Notes: generated by a model from the letters alone, not told the origin. Counted from the stretch's first letter, positions 16,811 through 25,542 are shown. The stretch is 64,000 bases of DNA from Streptomyces sp. 71268 (GCF_029392895.1 NZ_CP114200.1:310001-374000), one strand, 5' to 3'. Translations and numbers: made by a program.

Positions 16811-17995
16811 ATGCCGCAAGGATCCTCGCACGAGCCCGAGCCTGAGCCCGAGCCCAAGCACGAGTCCGAGGGCCATCATGAGCGCCGGCACGGGCGCGGG
16901 CGTCGGGCGTTGGAAGACGGCCGACGCGGGGCCGGGCCCCGGTCGCGGGGCGTCGACCGGTCGCACCGGGTGGCGGTCATCGTGGACGAGGGCTCGAACC
17001 CCTTCGAACTGGGCGTGATGACCGAGCTGTTCGGGCTGCGCCGGCCCGAACTTGACGTGCCGTGGTACGAGTTCGCCCTGTGCGCGGCCACCCCGTCCGT
17101 GCGGATGCACGCCGGCTTCTTCACCCTGTCCGGCGTCGCCGACCTGAGCGTGGCCGACGCGGCGAACACCGTGGTGGTGCCGAACCGACCCGACCCGGAA
17201 ACCCCGCCCAGCGCCGCCGTGCTCGACGCCGTCCGGCGGGCGGCGGCGCGCGGGGCGCGACTGGTGAGCCTGTGCACCGGGGCCGCCACGCTGGCCGCGG
17301 CCGGCGTGCTCGACGGGCGCCCGGCCGCCACCCACTGGCGCTGGGCCGACGCGTTCGCCCTGCGCTACCCGGCGGTGCGCTGGCAACCCGACGTGCTGTA
17401 CGTGGACGACGGCGACGTGCTCACCGCCGCCGGCAGCGCGGCCGCCCTCGACCTCGGGCTGCACCTGATCCGGCGGGACCACGGCGCCGCCGTGGCCAAC
17501 GCGGTCAGCCGGCGGCTGGTGTTCGCCGCGCACCGCGACGGCGGCCAGCGGCAGTTCGTGCGGGTGCCGGTGCCGGCGACACCGGACACCGGTCTCGCGC
17601 CGGTGCTCGACTGGGCACGGGAGCGCCTCGACCAGCCGCTGACCATCGTGGACCTGGCCGCCCGCGCGGCCGTCAGCCAGGCGACGCTGCACCGCTGGTT
17701 CCGCGCGCAGCTCGGCACCACGCCGCTGAGCTGGCTCAACGCCGAACGCACCGCCCTGGCCTGCCGGTTGATCGAGCGCGGGGAGCCCAGCCTGGACCGC
17801 GTGGCCCAGCTCAGCGGCCTGGGCACCGGCGCCAACCTGCGCGCCCAGCTCCGCCGCGCCACGGGGCTGAGCCCCGCCGCGTACCGCCAGCGCTTCGGCC
17901 CCGCCCTCCCGGGCCCCCGCGCGGCGCCCACCGCGCCGCCCTCCCCCGCGCCACCCACGACGCCGGCGGGGGCCGCCCCCGCCGACGGGCGTTAG
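16811..17995 (+). CDS. GlxA-type AraC-family regulator (DJ-1/PfpI plus HTH)
   Basis: A 394-residue regulator. A DJ-1/PfpI-like domain begins at VAVIVDEGSNPFELGVMTEL (about 54) and has the nucleophile-elbow region SLCTGAATLAAAG. Two AraC-type HTH motifs follow at about 275-370, with AAVSQATLHRWFRAQLGTTP and GLGTGANLRAQLRRATGLSP. The first 50 residues are an EPEPEPEPK repeat plus Arg-rich sequence, and GTG 16970 is a plausible shorter start. The C-terminal tail is Pro/Ala-rich. The ligand is unknown. The DUF2264 gene starts five bases after the stop, so they are probably co-transcribed. Confidence 0.88.
   Translation: MPQGSSHEPEPEPEPKHESEGHHERRHGRGRRALEDGRRGAGPRSRGVDRSHRVAVIVDEGSNPFELGVMTELFGLRRPELDVPWYEFALCAATPSVRMHAGFFTLSGVADLSVADAANTVVVPNRPDPETPPSAAVLDAVRRAAARGARLVSLCTGAATLAAAGVLDGRPAATHWRWADAFALRYPAVRWQPDVLYVDDGDVLTAAGSAAALDLGLHLIRRDHGAAVANAVSRRLVFAAHRDGGQRQFVRVPVPATPDTGLAPVLDWARERLDQPLTIVDLAARAAVSQATLHRWFRAQLGTTPLSWLNAERTALACRLIERGEPSLDRVAQLSGLGTGANLRAQLRRATGLSPAAYRQRFGPALPGPRAAPTAPPSPAPPTTPAGAAPADGR
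16831..16870 (+). repeat. Hexamer repeat (GAGCCC-like) near the start of the GlxA-type gene
   Basis: CGAGCC-type hexamers repeat about six times with small changes, encoding Glu-Pro pairs. This looks like slippage-prone low-complexity DNA and casts doubt on the upstream ATG as the true start. Confidence 0.6.
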
Positions 17996-18000
17996 CCGCC

Positions 18001-20025
18001 GTGCCCGCGCCCCGGCTGTCGCTGCCGCCCGCCGACCGCGCCCGGTCCCCGTACACCGGCTGGACCCGGGCGCACTGGGAGGCCCTGGCCGACCACCTGC
18101 TGGACGCGCTCGTGCCGTACGCGACGCCCGGCTGGGCCCGGTACCAACTGCCAGGCCGCGCGAGTTCGTCCGGAGTGGACTCGGACGGCCTCGAAGGGTT
18201 CGCGCGCTCGTTCCTGCTGGCGTCCTTCCGCGTCGCGGGCGCGGGTGGCGCGGTGGCCCCCGCGTTGGTCGAGCGGTACGCGGCGGGGCTCGCCGCCGGA
18301 ACCGACCCGGCCGGTAGCGAGGCGTGGCCGGCGCTCGCGGACCGCTCGCAGCCGATGGTGGAGGCCGCGTCGATCGCCATCGGCCTGTGGGAGAGCCGGC
18401 GTTGGCTGTGGGACCTGCTCGCGGACGGGGTCCGGGAGCGGGTGGTGGCCTGGCTCTCCGGCTTCGCCGGCCGGCACACCTGGGACAACAACTGGCGGCT
18501 CTTCCCGGTGGTGGCCGAGGAGTTCCTGGCCTCGGTCGGCGCCCCGTACCGGCAGCGGGCCATCGACGACGGGCTCGACCGCGTCGAGGACTGGTACGTG
18601 GGCGACGGCTGGTACCGCGACGGCGACGGGCGGAACTTCGACTACTACAACGCCTGGGCCCTGCACCTGTACCCGCTGCTGTGGTCGCGCATGGCGGGCC
18701 CGGACCGCGACGGCGGCCGGGGCGCGGTCTACCGGGCGCGGCTGCGCCGGTTCCTGGCCGACTACCCGCGCTTCTTCGGCGCCGACGGCGCCCCCGTCCA
18801 CCAGGGGCGCTCGCTGACCTACCGGTACGCCGCCGCGGCCCCGGCCTGGCTCGGCGAGCTGGTGGGCTGCACGCCGCTGGCGCCCGGCCAGAGCCGCCGC
18901 CTGGCCTCCGGCGCGGTCCGGCACTTCACGCTGCGCGGGGCGCCCGACGCCCGGGGACTGCTGCCGCTCGGCTGGTACGGCACATATCCGCCGGCCACCC
19001 AGGCGTACTCCGGGCCCGCGTCGCCGTACTGGGCCAGCAAGGCGTTCCTCGGACTGCTGCTGCCGGACCAGCACCCGGCCTGGACGCGGACCGAACGCCC
19101 GCTGCCGGTGGAGGAGTCCGACTTCCGCACGGCGCTGCCCGCGCCGGGCTGGCTGCTGCACGGCACCCGGCGCGACGGCATCGTGCGCCTGCTCAACCAC
19201 GGCAGCGACCACCAGCCGCCCGCCCCAGCCGGGTCACCCGGCGCCGCCGGGGCGAGCGCGGCGGACGAGGCCGCCGGACCGCGGGACGACCCGCACTACG
19301 CCAAGTTCGCCTACGCCACGGCCACCGCGCCCGAGACGGCCGGGCACACGGCGGAGGACCGGGTGGACCAGCACGTGGCGCTCTTCACGCCGGCCAACCA
19401 CCGGGGTGACGCCTCGACACCGGGCGCGAGCCGGGTCAGCACACCGGGCCTGGGCGCGCCGTCGCGGCGGTCGCGCATCCACCCGGTGCGCTGCGCCGCG
19501 GGCGTGGCCGCCTCCTGGCACGCCGTCGCGCTGGCGGGCGCCGGGCCGAGCGGCGCGCGGGTGGAGACGGTCAGCGCGCCGGACGGGCCGTGGGAGATCC
19601 GGGTGCACCGGGTCGACGCACCGGCCGGCACGGTGGTGCGCGAGGGCGGGTACGCCGTCGCCGCCGACCTGCCGCCGGTGGGCGAGACGGGGCCCGGCTG
19701 GGCGCTGGCCCGCACCGCCGACGGGCTGACCAGCGCCCTGGTCGCCGTACTCCACTGGGACGAGGACGCCGGGGAACTGGTGCGCGGAGCCCACTCCAAC
19801 GCGTACGGCCCGCACTCCGCGACGCCCACGCTCCGGCTGGGCGCGCATCCGGGCGGCGGCCACGTGCTGGTGTCGCTCGTCGGGTTGGCGCGCGACGGGC
19901 TCGACCCGGCCGCGCTGCGCGCGACGGCCAGGGCACACGTCACGCCGCACTCCGTACGGGTGTGGCTGCCGACGGGGTCGCGCGAACTCCCGCTCGGCGG
20001 TCCCGGGGCGCCCGCGGGGCCCTGA
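18001..20025 (+). CDS. DUF2264 domain-containing protein
   Basis: A 674-residue protein. The N-terminal 350-400 residues match DUF2264, an alpha/alpha-barrel-like domain: YTGWTRAHWEALADHLLDAL, then RHTWDNNWRLFPVVAEEFL and GWYRDGDGRNFDYYNAWALH. These aromatic/acidic runs resemble sugar-active barrel enzymes such as lyases and unsaturated-glycan hydrolases. The C-terminal part is beta-rich with few landmarks. There is no signal peptide. GTG 18001 starts five bases after the GlxA-type gene. The role is unknown; a carbohydrate substrate is an inference. Confidence 0.85.
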   Translation: MPAPRLSLPPADRARSPYTGWTRAHWEALADHLLDALVPYATPGWARYQLPGRASSSGVDSDGLEGFARSFLLASFRVAGAGGAVAPALVERYAAGLAAGTDPAGSEAWPALADRSQPMVEAASIAIGLWESRRWLWDLLADGVRERVVAWLSGFAGRHTWDNNWRLFPVVAEEFLASVGAPYRQRAIDDGLDRVEDWYVGDGWYRDGDGRNFDYYNAWALHLYPLLWSRMAGPDRDGGRGAVYRARLRRFLADYPRFFGADGAPVHQGRSLTYRYAAAAPAWLGELVGCTPLAPGQSRRLASGAVRHFTLRGAPDARGLLPLGWYGTYPPATQAYSGPASPYWASKAFLGLLLPDQHPAWTRTERPLPVEESDFRTALPAPGWLLHGTRRDGIVRLLNHGSDHQPPAPAGSPGAAGASAADEAAGPRDDPHYAKFAYATATAPETAGHTAEDRVDQHVALFTPANHRGDASTPGASRVSTPGLGAPSRRSRIHPVRCAAGVAASWHAVALAGAGPSGARVETVSAPDGPWEIRVHRVDAPAGTVVREGGYAVAADLPPVGETGPGWALARTADGLTSALVAVLHWDEDAGELVRGAHSNAYGPHSATPTLRLGAHPGGGHVLVSLVGLARDGLDPAALRATARAHVTPHSVRVWLPTGSRELPLGGPGAPAGP

Positions 20026-20153
20026 CCGGCCGGTGAGGCGGCCGACAACGCGCAAGGTCGGTGCATACGTTGGCGGCGCCGGGGCACCCGGTCACGGCAG
20101 CGAGAGACGCGGCTGTCGGCGGAACCGTCGGCGCGAAAAGGGACGGAGTGGAC

Positions 20154-20465
20154 ATGGCGAGAACGACCGACGACCAGGACCACGACCAGCGGGGTGACGA
20201 CCAGGAGACCCGTCTCAGCGCGGCCGAGGCGATGCGCAGCGCCGCCCGGCAACTGGGCGAGCTGGTGGGCGACGAGCCGAGCGCGGTCTCCGCGCTGCGG
20301 GCCACGGACGCCGGTTGGACGGCCGACGTCGAGGTGGTCGAGGTGGCCCGGGTGCCCGACACCACCAGCATCCTGGCCTCCTACCGCGTGGACCTGGACC
20401 CGGGCGGTCGCCTCCTCGGCTACGAGCGCACCCGCCGCTACGCCCGCGGCCAACTCGACCGCTAA
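20154..20465 (+). CDS. gvpO: Gas vesicle protein GvpO
   Basis: A 103-residue protein. An acidic, Asp/Gln-rich N-terminus (TDDQDHDQRGDDQ) is followed by the GvpO domain: AMRSAARQLGELVGDEPSAV, VEVVEVARVPDTTSILASY and ending GYERTRRYARGQ. GvpO is needed for gas vesicle formation in haloarchaea and heads the Streptomyces clusters. ATG 20154 follows GGACGGAG. It is the first of eight gvp genes on this strand, with 238 bp before gvpA. Confidence 0.9.
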   Translation: MARTTDDQDHDQRGDDQETRLSAAEAMRSAARQLGELVGDEPSAVSALRATDAGWTADVEVVEVARVPDTTSILASYRVDLDPGGRLLGYERTRRYARGQLDR

Positions 20466-20703
20466 CACCCCACGAGCGACCCACTACACAGCGCGTCACA
20501 GCGCGATACAGCACGACGCGGCGGCACCGGCCGACCCGTACCCGCCCCCGCGCGGACCCCCCGCGCGCCCGGCGTACGCGCGTCGCCCCCGCCAGCGCAC
20601 CGCTCTCCCCTGCCCTGTTCACGGGCACGCCCACGAGCAGTTCAGCCATGCCCCCACAGATCGAGAAGCGAGAAACGACCGAAGAAGGAAGAGAGGAGGC
20701 GTC

Positions 20704-21144
20704 ATGTCAGTGATGGCGCAATCCCCCACGGCCGCGCCGAGCCAGGGCGGCAACTCGGGAACGCTGTACGACGTGCTGGAGCTGATCCTGGACCGCGGTC
20801 TGGTCATCGACGCGTTCGTCCGGGTGTCGCTCGTCGGCATCGAGATCCTCAAGGTGGACGTGCGCGTGGTGGTCGCCAGCGTGGACACCTACCTGCGGTT
20901 CGCCGAGGCGTGCAACCGGCTGGACCTGGAGTCCGGCCGCAAGGCCCCCACCCAGCTCACCGACATCGTCGGCGAGGCCACCGAGAGCGGCGCCAAGGGC
21001 AAGTCCAAGGGCGCCCTGTCCGGCGCGGTCGAGGCCGTCGGCCAGACCCTCGGGCGTGGGCGCAAGGGGGACGACGAACCCGAGAGCGCCGACGGCGACG
21101 GCAAGAAGACCACCAGCCGGCGCTCCACGGCCCGGGGGGAGTGA
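20704..21144 (+). CDS. gvpA: Gas vesicle major structural protein GvpA (long form)
   Basis: A 146-residue protein. Residues about 20-85 are the GvpA core: LYDVLELILDRGLVIDAFVRVSLVGIEILKVDVRVVVASVDTYL, seen here as LVIDAFVRVSLVGIEIL plus RVVVASVDTYLRFAE. The C-terminal 60 residues are a Lys/Gly/Ser-rich extension absent from the roughly 70-residue cyanobacterial protein but typical of Streptomyces. The strong GAGGAGG site fits high expression. It forms the ribbed hydrophobic shell in organisms that make vesicles. gvpF starts four bases after the stop. Confidence 0.93.
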   Translation: MSVMAQSPTAAPSQGGNSGTLYDVLELILDRGLVIDAFVRVSLVGIEILKVDVRVVVASVDTYLRFAEACNRLDLESGRKAPTQLTDIVGEATESGAKGKSKGALSGAVEAVGQTLGRGRKGDDEPESADGDGKKTTSRRSTARGE

Positions 21145-21147
21145 CCC

Positions 21148-21861
21148 ATGTCGACGTACGTGTACGCCATCACGCCCGTCGACCACCCGTTGCGCCTCGA
21201 AGGGTTGCACGGGGTGGGCGACCCCGCCGGTGAGCTGCGTGTCCTCAAGACCGACGCGTTGGGGGCGGTCGTCAGCGACGCCCCCGAAGACCTGCGGGCC
21301 AAGCGGCGTGATCTGATGGCTCATCAGAGCGTGCTGAGCCGCCTGCTGGACGAGGGCACCGCGCTGCCCATGCGGTTCGGGCTGGTGGGGCCGGACGACG
21401 GTCAGGTGCTCGCGGCGCTTGACGAGCGGCGGGACGAGTACGGCCAGCGGCTCAAGGAGATCGACGGGTGCGTCGAGTACCACGTGAAGGTCTCGCGGGA
21501 CGAGGCCGACATGCTCCGCGAGATCGTCGCCGAATCGGCGGAGATCCGCGAACTGAACGAGGTCACCCGGCAGCGGCCGGAGGCCCACACCGAGCGGCTG
21601 CGGCTGGGTGAACTCATCGCGCGCGAGGTACGCACGCGCCAGGACGCGGTGGCCGACAGCGTGGTGACCCACCTGGCGCCCGCCGGGCTCGGCCACCGCG
21701 TGGGCTCGGCGACCGCGAGCCACTTCCTCAACGTGTCGTTCCTGGTCAAGCGGGACGAGGCGGCGGCGTTCGCGCGGGCCGTGGACGAGGAGGTCGAGCG
21801 CCAGGGCGCCGGCTACGTGCTCAGCCTGCACGGGCCGCTGCCGCCGTACAGCTTCGTGTGA
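21148..21861 (+). CDS. gvpF: Gas vesicle protein GvpF
   Basis: A 237-residue GvpL/GvpF-family protein. It begins MSTYVYAITPVDHPLRLEGL and continues with DLMAHQSVLSRLL, ALPMRFGLV and the C-terminal segment LNVSFLVKRDEAAAFARAVD ending GPLPPYSFV. It is a minor shell or nucleation protein that contacts GvpA. GGGGGGAG lies just upstream of ATG 21148. It is the first of two family members here; the other is gvpL. Confidence 0.93.
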   Translation: MSTYVYAITPVDHPLRLEGLHGVGDPAGELRVLKTDALGAVVSDAPEDLRAKRRDLMAHQSVLSRLLDEGTALPMRFGLVGPDDGQVLAALDERRDEYGQRLKEIDGCVEYHVKVSRDEADMLREIVAESAEIRELNEVTRQRPEAHTERLRLGELIAREVRTRQDAVADSVVTHLAPAGLGHRVGSATASHFLNVSFLVKRDEAAAFARAVDEEVERQGAGYVLSLHGPLPPYSFV

Positions 21862-21923
21862 GCGACCCGCCGGCGCGGGCGCCGGCGGGGAGATGTCCGA
21901 GGAAGGCCAGCCGAGGAGGGACC

Positions 21924-22184
21924 GTGGGACTGGTGACCGGGCTGCTGACGCTGCCCTTCGCCCCCGTGCGCGGCACGGCCTGGGTGATCGGCCAGGTGGT
22001 GACCGCCGCCGAGCGGCAGGCGTACGACCCGCAGCCGGTGCGTGAGCGGCTCGCCGCGCTGGTGGCCGAGCGGGACGCGGGCCACATCGGCGAGGAGGAG
22101 TTCGACCGCCGGGAGGACGAACTGCTCGACCAGTTGGAGTGGTACGAGTACCGCCAACGCCAGCTCGGGTCGGCGCAGCAGTAG
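21924..22184 (+). CDS. gvpG: Gas vesicle protein GvpG
   Basis: An 86-residue protein starting MGLVTGLLTLPFAPVRGTAW. A hydrophobic N-terminus is followed by a charged helix (LAALVAERDAGHIGEEEFDRREDELL), which matches GvpG. The helix could form a coiled coil. GTG 21924 follows GAGGAGGG. It lies between gvpF and gvpJ, as in other actinobacteria. An accessory role in assembly is known from other systems. Confidence 0.9.
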   Translation: MGLVTGLLTLPFAPVRGTAWVIGQVVTAAERQAYDPQPVRERLAALVAERDAGHIGEEEFDRREDELLDQLEWYEYRQRQLGSAQQ

Positions 22185-22273
22185 CGCGCCGCCGCGCACC
22201 GGGCCGCGCCCGCGCACCGCCGGCGCGCACCCCGGCCCGGGCCGATCCGAGGTCAACCCCCGGTCGGGTCCGA

Positions 22274-22303
22274 GCCGAACCGAGGCCGAACCACGGCCGA
22301 ACC
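22274..22303 (+). repeat. Three phased GCCGAACC repeats upstream of gvpJ
   Basis: GCCGAACC occurs at 22274, 22285 and 22296, an exact 11-bp period, directly before the AAGGAGG of gvpJ. A further copy lies at 24067-24074, just before the gvpK start. The spacing of one helical turn could reflect a protein-binding array or simple local duplication. Confidence 0.6.
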
Positions 22304-22318
22304 AAGGAGGTGTCCGCC

Positions 22319-22858
22319 ATGTCTGATCCGCTCGCCAGCCGGCCGGGGCTCGCCAGTGGCCTGTCGCCCCGTGGCGCGGAGCCGTCCGCCAACCTGGCCG
22401 ACATCCTGGAACGCGTCCTGGACAAGGGCGTGGTCATCGCCGGCGACATCCAGATCAACCTGCTCGACATCGAACTGCTGACGATCAAGCTCAGGCTCGT
22501 CGTCGCGTCGGTCGACAAGGCGAAGGAGATGGGCATCGACTGGTGGGAACGCGACCCCTCGCTGTCCTCACTGGCCCAGCGCCCCGCCCCGTCGCCAGCG
22601 GCGCCGCCCGTACCCGACGCGCCCGCCGTGCCCGTGGCGACCACGGACGGGGCGGCGGGCGCGGCCGGGGAGGCGGCGGGGCGTGAACTGGTCGAGGAGA
22701 ACGCGCGGTTGCGCGCCGAACTCGCCCAGTTGCGCGCCGGCGCGTCGGCCGCCTCCGGCCCGGCGGCCCCGCGCGACGACCACGGCGAGCGCGACGAACG
22801 CGTTGGCCTCGACGAACGCCGGAACCTCGACGAACGCGGCGAAGGGAGCAACCGATGA
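22319..22858 (+). CDS. gvpJ: GvpA/GvpJ-type gas vesicle protein
   Basis: A 179-residue protein. Residues about 25-80 are a GvpA-like module: LADILERVLDKGVVIAGDIQINLLDIELL then IKLRLVVASVDKAKEMG. A Pro/Ala-rich linker and a charged, Asp/Glu/Arg-rich tail follow (DERVGLDERRNLDERGEG). The longer tail and position between gvpG and gvpL match Streptomyces GvpJ. GvpJ is a minor shell protein proposed to shape the cone tips. AAGGAGG precedes ATG 22319. The stop overlaps the gvpL start (ATGA). Confidence 0.88.
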   Translation: MSDPLASRPGLASGLSPRGAEPSANLADILERVLDKGVVIAGDIQINLLDIELLTIKLRLVVASVDKAKEMGIDWWERDPSLSSLAQRPAPSPAAPPVPDAPAVPVATTDGAAGAAGEAAGRELVEENARLRAELAQLRAGASAASGPAAPRDDHGERDERVGLDERRNLDERGEGSNR

Positions 22859-23739
22859 GCGACCAGGCCACCCCCCAGGCCCCCGCCCCGCCCTCTCCCC
22901 TGCCGGCGGCCGACGGCGCGGGCGTGGGCCCCGAGACCGGCCCGTGCTACGCCTTCGCCATCGGCCGCCATACTCCGGAGCTGGCCGCCGCGGCGGCCGG
23001 CGTGTCGGGGCTGGACGGGGCGGACGTGCGGGCCGTGTGGGCCGACGGGCTCGGCGCGCTGGTGTGCGCGGTGGCGCCGGACGCGTTCAGCGAGGCCGGG
23101 CTGCGCGCCCAGTTGGAGGACCTGGAGCGGCTGACGGTCATCGCCAGGTCGCACCACGAGGTGGTGGCCGCCGCCAGCGCGGTGACCACCGTGCTGCCGT
23201 TGCGACTCGGCACCGTCTACCAGGACGCCTCGCGGGTCGCCCAGATGCTGCGCGAGCACGGCACCGCGCTGCGCGAGTCGCTCGACCGGCTGACGGGGCA
23301 CGCGGAGTGGGGCGTCAAGGTGTACGCCGAACCGGACGCCGGCCCGTCACCGCCGCCGGCCGCCGACGGGAGCGCCGACACGCCGGGGCGCGCCTACCTC
23401 CAGCGGCGCCGGGCCGCCCGGGAGGCGCGGCGCGCCGCCGACCGCACGGCGCGCGAGGTGGTGGCGCGGGTGCGGGCGACGGCCGCCGAGTGGGCGGTCG
23501 ATCGCGTCGCCCACCGCCCGCAGCAGGGCGAGTTGGCCACCTCCCGTGGCGAGAACCTCGTCAACGACGCGTACTTGGTCGCCGCCGAGCACGTCGACGC
23601 GTTCCAGGACGCGGTGCGCCACGCCGCGGCCGGCGCCGCCGGCGTACGGGTGGAGCTGACGGGCCCCTGGGCCCCGTACTCCTTCGCCACACCACCCGGG
23701 GCGGAACCCGGTGGCGAGGGGCTTGGCCATGAGAGCTGA
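22855..23739 (+). CDS. gvpL: Gas vesicle protein GvpL
   Basis: A 294-residue GvpL/GvpF-family protein. It has CYAFAIGRHTPELAAAAAGV, then TTVLPLRLGTVYQDASRVAQ, VKVYAEPDA, and ends GPWAPYSF. The N-terminus is Pro/Ala-rich, and a central Arg-rich helix (RRAAREARRAADRTAREV) is an insertion relative to gvpF. ATGA overlap with gvpJ shows coupled translation. In other systems GvpL binds many accessory Gvp proteins as an assembly hub. Confidence 0.9.
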   Translation: MSDQATPQAPAPPSPLPAADGAGVGPETGPCYAFAIGRHTPELAAAAAGVSGLDGADVRAVWADGLGALVCAVAPDAFSEAGLRAQLEDLERLTVIARSHHEVVAAASAVTTVLPLRLGTVYQDASRVAQMLREHGTALRESLDRLTGHAEWGVKVYAEPDAGPSPPPAADGSADTPGRAYLQRRRAAREARRAADRTAREVVARVRATAAEWAVDRVAHRPQQGELATSRGENLVNDAYLVAAEHVDAFQDAVRHAAAGAAGVRVELTGPWAPYSFATPPGAEPGGEGLGHES

Positions 23740-23968
23740 GCCCCCCGCGACCGGGCTCGCCGTCCCCTCTGGCGGCGCCGTGCCCGACGGCGACGACGCC
23801 CTGGCCGGGCGGCAGGTGGCGCTGATCGACCTGTTGGACCGGCTGCTGACCGGGGGCGCCGTCATCACCGGCGATCTGGTGATCTCCGTGGCGGACGTGG
23901 ACCTGGTGCACGTGAACCTGCGGGCCGTCATTCGCTCGATCACCGAACAGAGCCCCGCCCCCTGGTGA
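23729..23968 (+). CDS. gvpS: Small GvpA-family protein GvpS
   Basis: A 79-residue protein with a degenerate GvpA module: VALIDLLDRLLTGGAVITGD then LVISVADVDLVHVNLRAVI. The size and position after gvpL match GvpS of actinobacteria; GvpM is an equivalent name elsewhere. ATG 23729 overlaps the end of gvpL by 11 bases, with GAGGGG upstream. It is the third A-type protein of the cluster. Confidence 0.85.
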   Translation: MRAEPPATGLAVPSGGAVPDGDDALAGRQVALIDLLDRLLTGGAVITGDLVISVADVDLVHVNLRAVIRSITEQSPAPW

Positions 23969-24074
23969 CGCACCGGCCCACCGGACCCCCGCGCCGCCCG
24001 CGAGAGCCACGACCCACGCCGCCGCGCGCCGTGACACGCCCCGGCGTGCGCGCGGTCCAGAAGGGAGCCGAACC

Positions 24075-24494
24075 GTGCCCCAGCCACGCCCCACCACACA
24101 GCACCCACCCGAGCGGCCCGGCCACACCACGGCCGAACCCGACCCGGCCACCACGCCCGACCCGGCCGCCACGCCGTTCGCCTCTCCCGTCGCCCCCGCC
24201 ACGCCCGGGAGCACGGCCGGCGCGCGGCGGCTGGCCACCGACCCGCAGACCGTGGAGCGGGACCTGATCCGCCTGGTGCTCACCATCGTGGAGTTGGTGC
24301 GCCAGCTCATGGAGCGCACCGCCCTGCACCGCGCCGACCAGGGCGACCTCAGCCCGGAGCAGGAGGAACAGGTGGGCCGCACGCTACTGGCGCTGGAGGA
24401 GCGGATGGCCGAACTGTGCGAGCGCTACGGGCTGACCATGGCCGACCTCAACCTCGACCTGGGCCCGCTCGGCTCCCTGCTCCCCCAGAGCTGA
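24075..24494 (+). CDS. gvpK: Gas vesicle protein GvpK
   Basis: A 139-residue protein. The first 45 residues are Pro/Thr-rich. The GvpK domain follows with VERDLIRLVLTIVELVRQLM, then EEQVGRTLLALEERMAELCERYGLTMADLNLDLGPLG (seen as its parts LLALEERMAELCERYGL and ADLNLDLGPLG). GTG 24075 follows AAGGGAG. It is last in the cluster, 106 bases after gvpS. GvpK is an essential accessory protein in several gas vesicle systems. Confidence 0.92.
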   Translation: MPQPRPTTQHPPERPGHTTAEPDPATTPDPAATPFASPVAPATPGSTAGARRLATDPQTVERDLIRLVLTIVELVRQLMERTALHRADQGDLSPEQEEQVGRTLLALEERMAELCERYGLTMADLNLDLGPLGSLLPQS

Positions 24495-24614
24495 CCGCAC
24501 CGGGATTGGCCGCCCCAGAGCCGACACGGGGCTGGCTGTCCCGACTTGGCCCGCGCTCGCCGTCCCCACGGGCGCGGGCCGGCGCCATGCCGCGCGCCGG
24601 CGGACGGCGCCGGC

Positions 24615-25526
24615 TCACACGGGCAGCGCCGCCACGGTCTCCCGCAGGCCGGCCAGCGCCTGGCGCAGCAGCGGATGGTGCTCGGTGCCCGCGCGTACCG
24701 CCGTGAACACCTTGCGGATGGGGCCCCGGCCGCGCACGGGGCGGACCACGACGCCTTCGGCGACCGCCCCCGGCAGCGCGGAGCGTGGCACGAGCGCGAC
24801 CCCCGCGCCGACGGCGACCAGCGCGCACACGGCACGGAAGTCGTCGGACAGGGACGCCACCCGGGGTTGGAACCGGGCCTCCTGACAGGCCAGGACCACC
24901 GCGTCGTGGACCGGGTTCCCGGGCCACGGCGTGATCCACGGGTCACCCGCCAGGGCGGCCAGGTCCACGTCCGGCGCCCCGACCAGCGGGTGGTCGGGAG
25001 GCAGGACGACGTCGAACGGCTCGGCATACAGCGGCTCGCGCAGCATCCGGTCGTCCCAGCGCCCCAGCGTCTCGCGGTCCTCCACGGCCACCGCCACGTC
25101 GGCCTCCCCCGCGATCAGCAGCCGGTGGCACTCCCGGCCCTCGGCGTCTTTGACCCGTACCCGCACGCCGGGAGCCAGTTCGCGGAGCGCGACCAGCGTC
25201 GGGGCGACCACCTCGGTGATCGCGGTGGCGAACGCGGCCACGGTGACCTCCCCGGTCACCCCCGCCGCGCAGGCGGCCACGTCGGCCTCGGCGCGTTCGA
25301 GCTGCGCGGCGATCTTGGTGGCGTGGCCGGCCAGCACGGTGCCGGTCGCCGTGAGCCGCACGGCCCGCCCCCGCCGCTCCAACAGCGCGTGGCCCACCTC
25401 GGCCTCCAGGGCCGCCAGTTGCTGGGAGACGGCCGATGGCGAGAGGTAGAGCGCCTGCGCGGCGGCGGTGACGGTGCCGTGGTCCGCGAGAGCGCGCAGG
25501 ACGCGCAGCCTTCTGGGGTCGATCAC
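24615..25526 (-). CDS. LysR-family transcriptional regulator, likely of tdh-kbl
   Basis: A 303-residue LysR protein. The N-terminal HTH is [34 protein letters not shown], visible as TVTAAAQAL and [13 protein letters not shown]. An effector domain follows (about 90-300) with [10 protein letters not shown] and the turn [12 protein letters not shown]. It diverges from tdh with 96 bp between starts. A perfect palindrome lies in that gap. No ribosome site precedes GTG 25526, but a CATACT -10-like hexamer lies 7 bases upstream, so the mRNA may be leaderless. The co-inducer is unknown; threonine or a derivative is plausible. Confidence 0.9.
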   Translation of the reverse strand: MIDPRRLRVLRALADHGTVTAAAQALYLSPSAVSQQLAALEAEVGHALLERRGRAVRLTATGTVLAGHATKIAAQLERAEADVAACAAGVTGEVTVAAFATAITEVVAPTLVALRELAPGVRVRVKDAEGRECHRLLIAGEADVAVAVEDRETLGRWDDRMLREPLYAEPFDVVLPPDHPLVGAPDVDLAALAGDPWITPWPGNPVHDAVVLACQEARFQPRVASLSDDFRAVCALVAVGAGVALVPRSALPGAVAEGVVVRPVRGRGPIRKVFTAVRAGTEHHPLLRQALAGLRETVAALPV

Positions 25527-25542
25527 CGGGGCAGTATGGCAC

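Noticed and set aside
17062..18000. Upstream extension of the DUF2264 frame
   Set aside because: The extension overlaps the GlxA-type gene in another frame and gives Arg/Gly/Pro-rich sequence. GTG 18001 starts the family domain.
20707..23301. Long minus-strand frame opposite the gvp cluster
   Set aside because: All eight gvp genes on the plus strand are recognised with ribosome sites. The antisense frame has no family sequence.
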